DNA of 64,000 nucleotides. It comes from Azospirillum oryzae (GTDB lineage Bacteria > Pseudomonadota > Alphaproteobacteria > Azospirillales > Azospirillaceae). A model generated the notes under the pieces. That model had not been told where the DNA came from. It did no database searches and saw only the letters and a list, made by a program, of their open reading frames with translations. The translations under genes were made by a program, and so were the position numbers. Numbering within the stretch: position 1 is the first letter of the stretch; every line of letters starts with the position of its first letter. Location of the stretch: positions 186,001 to 250,000 of the forward strand of contig NZ_VTTM01000008.1 in the NCBI RefSeq assembly GCF_008364795.1. The letters run 5' to 3'. Below are positions 60,466 through 64,000 of the stretch, one piece after another.

Positions 60466-62697
60466 CTAAATCGCCGCCATGATGTGGCTGATCAGGGCCG
60501 CCGGCGGGATCGGCTTGGACAGGATGCGGATGCCGGGCTCGCGCCCCAGATCCTGCAGCACCGCCTTCTCGGCATAGCCGGTGACGATCAGGACCGGCAG
60601 GCCGGGGCGGTGACGGCGGATGAGGCGGGTCAGGTCGGCGCCGGTCATGCCGGGCATGGCGAAGTCGGTGACCAGGACGCCGATCCCCTCGTCCGCCTCC
60701 AGCAGAGCCAGGGCCTCCTCGCCGCTGGAGGCCTCCGACACCAGGATGCCGGCCTCGTCCAGCACCGCGGCGTTCGCCATGCGGACCAGGGCGTCGTCCT
60801 CGACCAGCAGCACGCGCACGGCGGCAGGCTGGGTGGCGGACGGCACGGGCGGCGGCTGGTTTCCGGCGGCGGCCCCGGCGGGCGCGTCCGACCCGCCGTC
60901 CGCCGGAACCGGGGCGTGGGGCAGGTACAGCGTCACCGCGGTGCCGAGGCCGGGATGGCTTTCCAGGCGCATGCCGCCGCCGGACTGCGCGGTCAGGCCG
61001 TGGACCATGCTCAGCCCCAGCCCGCTGCCCTGCCCGACCGGCTTGGTGGTGAAGAAGGGGTCGCAGGCCCGCGCCAGCACGTCCGGCGGCATGCCGGTGC
61101 CGCTGTCGCGCACCGTCACGGCGACATAGCTGCCCGGCGCCAGGGTGGGCGCTGGTGCGGGAGAGATCCCGTCGCCCGCCCCCGTCTCCGCGTCCTTTCC
61201 CGTCCCCACCGACAGGCTGGTCACGGCGATGGTCAGGGTGCCGCCGTCCGGCATGGCGTCGCGGGCGTTGATGGCGAGGTTCAGCAGGGCGATGTCGAAC
61301 TGGTGGGGATCGACCAGCGCCGGCGGCACGGCGTCGTCGCGGTCGATGCGGATGCGGATGGCGCCGCCCAGCGTGTGTTCCAGCAGCGACGCCATCCCCG
61401 CCACCTGGGCGCCGAGGTCGACCGGCGCCGGGGCCAGCCGCTGGCGGCGGGCGAAGGCCAGCAGATGCTGGGTCAGGGTGGCGCCGCGGTCGACCGCCTG
61501 GCTTGCCACCTCCAGCGCCCGGCGGCTCTCCGCCCCGCGCAGCTCGCCGCCGGCCTCCAGCATGTGCAGGCTGGAGCGCACCGCCTGCAGCAGGTTGTTG
61601 AAGTCGTGGGCGACGCCGCCGGTCAGCTGGCCCAGCGCCTCCATCTTCTGCAGCTGGCGGACATGCTCCTCCGCCTCGTCGCGGGCCTCGACCGCCTGCC
61701 GGCGCTCGCCGAGCGCGCGGTTGGCGGTCTCGTAGGCCAGGAACTGGCGCGCCATCGCCCACAGCATCAGGGCGAGCGCCACCGCGCTGACCAGCCCGGC
61801 GCCGGCGATGACGACCGCCTGGCTCTGCCAGCGGGCCAGGACCTCTCCCCGTGTCCGGCTGACCGAGACGACCAGCGGGTAGTTGCGCAGGAGCTGGGCG
61901 GACAGGATGCGGTCCTTGTCATCGACCGAGCGCTGCAGGGTGGCGGTGGCGGTGCCGGACAGGGCGATCTGGCTGTCGATGGCGGGATTGGCGGCGATGG
62001 TCCCGACCTTGTCGGGCAGCGGCGGGAAGCGCGCCAGCAGCATGCCGTCGCGCCACCACAGGCTGAAGCCGCTGCCCGGCACCACATGAAGGCTGCGGTA
62101 GAACTGGTCGAAATAGGACAGGCGGATGGCCCCGACGACCAAGCCGGCCAGCCCGCCGTCGGGGGTGTTCACGCGCCGCGCGATGTAGAGCGTCCACTCC
62201 CCGGTGACCATGCTCTTCGTCGGCCGGCTGACATAGGCCTGTCCGGGATCGGCGTCCTTGAGTGCGAGGTAATAGTCGCGCTGGGACAGGTCGAGCGTCG
62301 GAGCCGGGAACTGGCGGGTGGAATTGACCAGTCCGCCGTCGGCGGCGACCAGGCTCAGGGCCTCCATCTGCGGCAGGCTGGACGCCTTGGCCTTCAGGAT
62401 TTCATGAACCTGCCGTTCGAAGCGCAGCCGCTTGAAGGCCTCGAGGCTGCGCCGGTACTCAAGCGGGATCTGCTCGGCGACCCCGTCGACGGTCAGGTCG
62501 ATCCCTTCGATGGCGCGCGCCGTCTGCTCGGCCAGCGAGGCGTTGAGCGTGCGCAGGCCCAGCGTGGCCTCGGCCAGCGTCTCGTCATGCAGCCGGTTCA
62601 GGACGATCGCGGTGCCGCCGCACAGCACCGCCAGCACGGCCACGCCGAGCGCCCCGATGCGCTGGAGCGGACGGTTGGTTCTCAGAAGCCGCAGCAT
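60466..62697 (-). CDS. membrane-bound hybrid histidine kinase with periplasmic sensor
   Basis: A 743-residue hybrid kinase. Two membrane helices (about 11-33 and 300-320) flank a periplasmic PDC/dCache-like sensor (SLVAADGGLVNSTRQFPAPT, then QRDYYLALKDADPGQAYVSRP). Then HisKA (GGVAHDFNNLLQAV), the ATPase (LAINARDAMPDGG, DSGTGM, GQGSGLGLSM) and a C-terminal receiver (LVTDFAMPGMTG; Lys in LSKPIPP). The layout matches the kinase at 57381 after the sensor, suggesting a shared ancestor. The start MLRLLRTNRP at 62697 is chosen because the 66-residue upstream extension is a Gly/Arg-rich tail from low-complexity repeats. Ligand unknown. Confidence 0.87.
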   Translation of the reverse strand: MLRLLRTNRPLQRIGALGVAVLAVLCGGTAIVLNRLHDETLAEATLGLRTLNASLAEQTARAIEGIDLTVDGVAEQIPLEYRRSLEAFKRLRFERQVHEILKAKASSLPQMEALSLVAADGGLVNSTRQFPAPTLDLSQRDYYLALKDADPGQAYVSRPTKSMVTGEWTLYIARRVNTPDGGLAGLVVGAIRLSYFDQFYRSLHVVPGSGFSLWWRDGMLLARFPPLPDKVGTIAANPAIDSQIALSGTATATLQRSVDDKDRILSAQLLRNYPLVVSVSRTRGEVLARWQSQAVVIAGAGLVSAVALALMLWAMARQFLAYETANRALGERRQAVEARDEAEEHVRQLQKMEALGQLTGGVAHDFNNLLQAVRSSLHMLEAGGELRGAESRRALEVASQAVDRGATLTQHLLAFARRQRLAPAPVDLGAQVAGMASLLEHTLGGAIRIRIDRDDAVPPALVDPHQFDIALLNLAINARDAMPDGGTLTIAVTSLSVGTGKDAETGAGDGISPAPAPTLAPGSYVAVTVRDSGTGMPPDVLARACDPFFTTKPVGQGSGLGLSMVHGLTAQSGGGMRLESHPGLGTAVTLYLPHAPVPADGGSDAPAGAAAGNQPPPVPSATQPAAVRVLLVEDDALVRMANAAVLDEAGILVSEASSGEEALALLEADEGIGVLVTDFAMPGMTGADLTRLIRRHRPGLPVLIVTGYAEKAVLQDLGREPGIRILSKPIPPAALISHIMAAI

Positions 62698-63000
62698 GAC
62701 GCCCGTATCCGATCCGCCCTCACAGCCGCGTCCGCATCCATCCCCGGTCCTGTCCCCGCCCCTGTTCCCGCCCCTGTGTCCGCTGCCGTCGCCATGACGA
62801 TCCGCTTCCCCCCGTGACGGCCCCAAGTGTGACGAGCCAAGTGATGACGGGCCCAAGTGGCGCTCGCCGTCCGGAAGCACGGATGGTTTCGACACTGCAT
62901 TGAGCGTGACTATAGACGGCGCCGCCTGCCGGGCAACCGGCTGCAGGTCATAGAGCGCGCTTGTCCGCTGCGGTGCTTCGTCCCGGAGGGGGCTTTTCCG
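62698..63000. other. low-complexity intergenic stretch with short repeats
   Basis: 303 bases, no gene. 62815-62860 holds three imperfect 15-16 base tandem units of TGACG-x-GCCCAAGTG type. A pyrimidine-rich repeat (CCTGTTCCCGCCCCTGT) lies near 62755-62780. These repeats translate into a nonsense-like tail upstream of the kinase, a reason to exclude it. A minus-strand promoter is expected here. Confidence 0.5.
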
Positions 63001-63423
63001 TCAATGCCGGTCGTGCAGGCAGTGGGCGTGGTCGGCCAGCACCTCGATCACGTGGCAGCTGCGCACCTGGTCCTGGGCGCAGCCATCGACCATCCGCCGC
63101 ACCTCGTCGCGCAGGGCTTCCAGCCGGGCGATCCTGGACTCGATCTCGGCCAGATGGGTGCGGGCCAGCAGGTCGGCGTCCCGGCAGGGCCGGCCCGGAT
63201 CGTCGGCCATGGCCAGCAGCTGGCGGATCGCCTCCACCTCGAAGCCCAGTTCGCGGGCATGGCGGATGAAGCGCAGGCGGTTGACCGCCTTGTCGTCGTA
63301 GGTGCGGCGGTTGCTGCCGGTGCGCGGCGCCTCCGGCAGCAGTCCGATGCTTTCGTAATAGCGGATGGTCGGGATCTTCACGCCGGTCCGCTTGGCGAGC
63401 GCGCCGATGGTCAGGCTGGACAT
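63001..63423 (-). CDS. MerR family metal-responsive regulator
   Basis: A 140-residue MerR protein. Winged helix at about 3-70 (LTIGALAKRTGVKIPTIRYY) and a dimerisation helix at about 80-115. Metal-ligand pattern: C80 (GRPCRD), C115-x7-C123 in the loop (GCAQDQVRSC), plus C135 and three His in the tail (DHAHCLHDRH). This fits a Cd/Pb/Zn or Cu sensor; C-x7-C matches the CueR loop while the His-rich tail recalls CadR. No metal exporter gene is adjacent, so the target is unknown. The start is set at MSSLTIGALA; MPTM, three codons upstream, is possible. Confidence 0.88.
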   Translation of the reverse strand: MSSLTIGALAKRTGVKIPTIRYYESIGLLPEAPRTGSNRRTYDDKAVNRLRFIRHARELGFEVEAIRQLLAMADDPGRPCRDADLLARTHLAEIESRIARLEALRDEVRRMVDGCAQDQVRSCHVIEVLADHAHCLHDRH

Positions 63424-63644
63424 GGTCGGCATTTCCCTCTCGATCCTCCAGTCTCTGGAGAATTTAGGCTCCGGGGAAGCGGCCGGCAATGTGCCGCTTC
63501 CGGGGACGGAACCGCTGGCCCCCTGGGGGAAGAGGGATCAGGCCTCGGCCGCCTTCCCGTATTTTCTATTTCCGCTTGTTCATCCCGCCACCAACGGTTA
63601 TTACCCCGCCCCAAGTCTTGGCCCCGTGCAGCAAGGGCGTCGCT

Positions 63645-64000
63645 GTGAAGATCCTGTGCGTCATCCCGCATTTCTACCGCCCCAAGGCCGGCCATGCCGC
63701 CGGCGGGAACAATTCCAGTGATATCAATCGTAAGGCGGAACGCATCGCCGTCCTTGGCGAGACCATTTCCGCCTTGCATCAGCTCTATGGAAACCGGGTA
63801 GCCGGTCTCGATCATTGGCGCAAGGTGGCGTGGCAGGCCGTATCCCCGCATCGTGCCGAAATCGATGTGATCGTCTGCACAGTCGGCGACAACCATCTGC
63901 TCAATTCTCTGCGGATCAGCCCGGTTCTCTACCGCCAGGCCAAGTTCAACGACGATTTCCCGCCAACCCGGTTGGGATTCGGCGCCCATATGGCGATGCG
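63645..64000 (+). CDS. unidentified protein, 5' part only
   Basis: The frame opens at GTG 63645 (AAGG about 9 bases upstream) and runs off the right edge after 118 codons. The N-terminus MKILCVIPHFYRPKAGHAAG recalls glycosyltransferases, but a second half with ICTVGDNHLLNSLRI does not match one I recognise. Codon use is less GC-biased than its neighbours (AAT, TAT, TCT, GTA occur), which may point to transfer. A longer sequence would be needed to name it. Confidence 0.6.
   Translation, partial: MKILCVIPHFYRPKAGHAAGGNNSSDINRKAERIAVLGETISALHQLYGNRVAGLDHWRKVAWQAVSPHRAEIDVIVCTVGDNHLLNSLRISPVLYRQAKFNDDFPPTRLGFGAHMAM

Noticed and set aside
63411-63989. 192-codon minus frame at the right edge
   Set aside because: Overlaps the MerR start and is antisense to the GTG frame at 63645; no motif or ribosome site.

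Overview
The window looks like part of a secondary replicon (megaplasmid or chromid) of a very GC-rich alphaproteobacterium, most likely Azospirillum or a close relative in the Rhodospirillales. The reasons are the extreme GC3, frequent GTG/TTG starts, RTX proteins carrying ~40-residue YLA-x-x-x-D repeats, the alphaproteobacterial palindromic intergenic repeats, and a RepA-type initiator gene beside an iteron array. The genus is inferred from these features, not from any database search.

Left part (1-12 kb): a truncated DUF4347-RTX exoprotein and a second RTX exoprotein, followed by a minus-strand surface-glycan block. The block holds a Wzx-like flippase, PseC and PseB (first steps of pseudaminic acid synthesis) and a GT4 glycosyltransferase. 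Next (11.6-18.8 kb) come plus-strand genes for an outer-membrane barrel protein, an exported CHAT-protease-like lipoprotein with a 24-bp minisatellite, a 2OG-Fe(II) beta-hydroxylase-like protein, and an ABC exporter half-transporter coupled to a small secreted protein.

Replication module (18.8-20.7 kb): repA (minus strand) has nine copies of a 14-16 bp iteron around it. A 25-bp inverted repeat with an AT-rich centre lies just upstream of the gene. This is the best candidate origin of replication.

Middle (20.7-41 kb): manC; a type I secretion pair (HlyB-like and HlyD-like) with a small conserved partner, the natural candidates to export the RTX proteins; a GT-C-like membrane protein; and galE. 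A convergent minus-strand operon follows: wzm-wzt, a 1145-residue methyltransferase/double-GT2 fusion, rfbC-rfbB-rfbD-rfbA, and a UDP-glucuronate decarboxylase. Together these make dTDP-L-rhamnose, GDP-mannose, UDP-galactose and UDP-xylose and export a polysaccharide by the ABC route.

Right part (41-64 kb): a sulfotransferase-cysD-cysNC operon makes and uses PAPS, arranged like nodH/nodPQ. Then come mtnP/mtnA (methionine salvage), a DUF4130-UdgX fusion with its linked radical-SAM partner, a TPR-glycosyltransferase, DUF2076, a UDP-sugar dehydrogenase, a YpfJ-type zinc metallopeptidase, and an infC gene that appears to start at AUA and lacks its usual rpmI-rplT neighbours. The end holds two hybrid histidine kinases flanking a SPOR-domain D,D-carboxypeptidase, a MerR metal regulator and an unidentified partial gene.

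No rRNA, tRNA, CRISPR array, transposase or prophage gene was seen. Many neighbouring genes overlap by 1-11 bases, which helped fix the starts.
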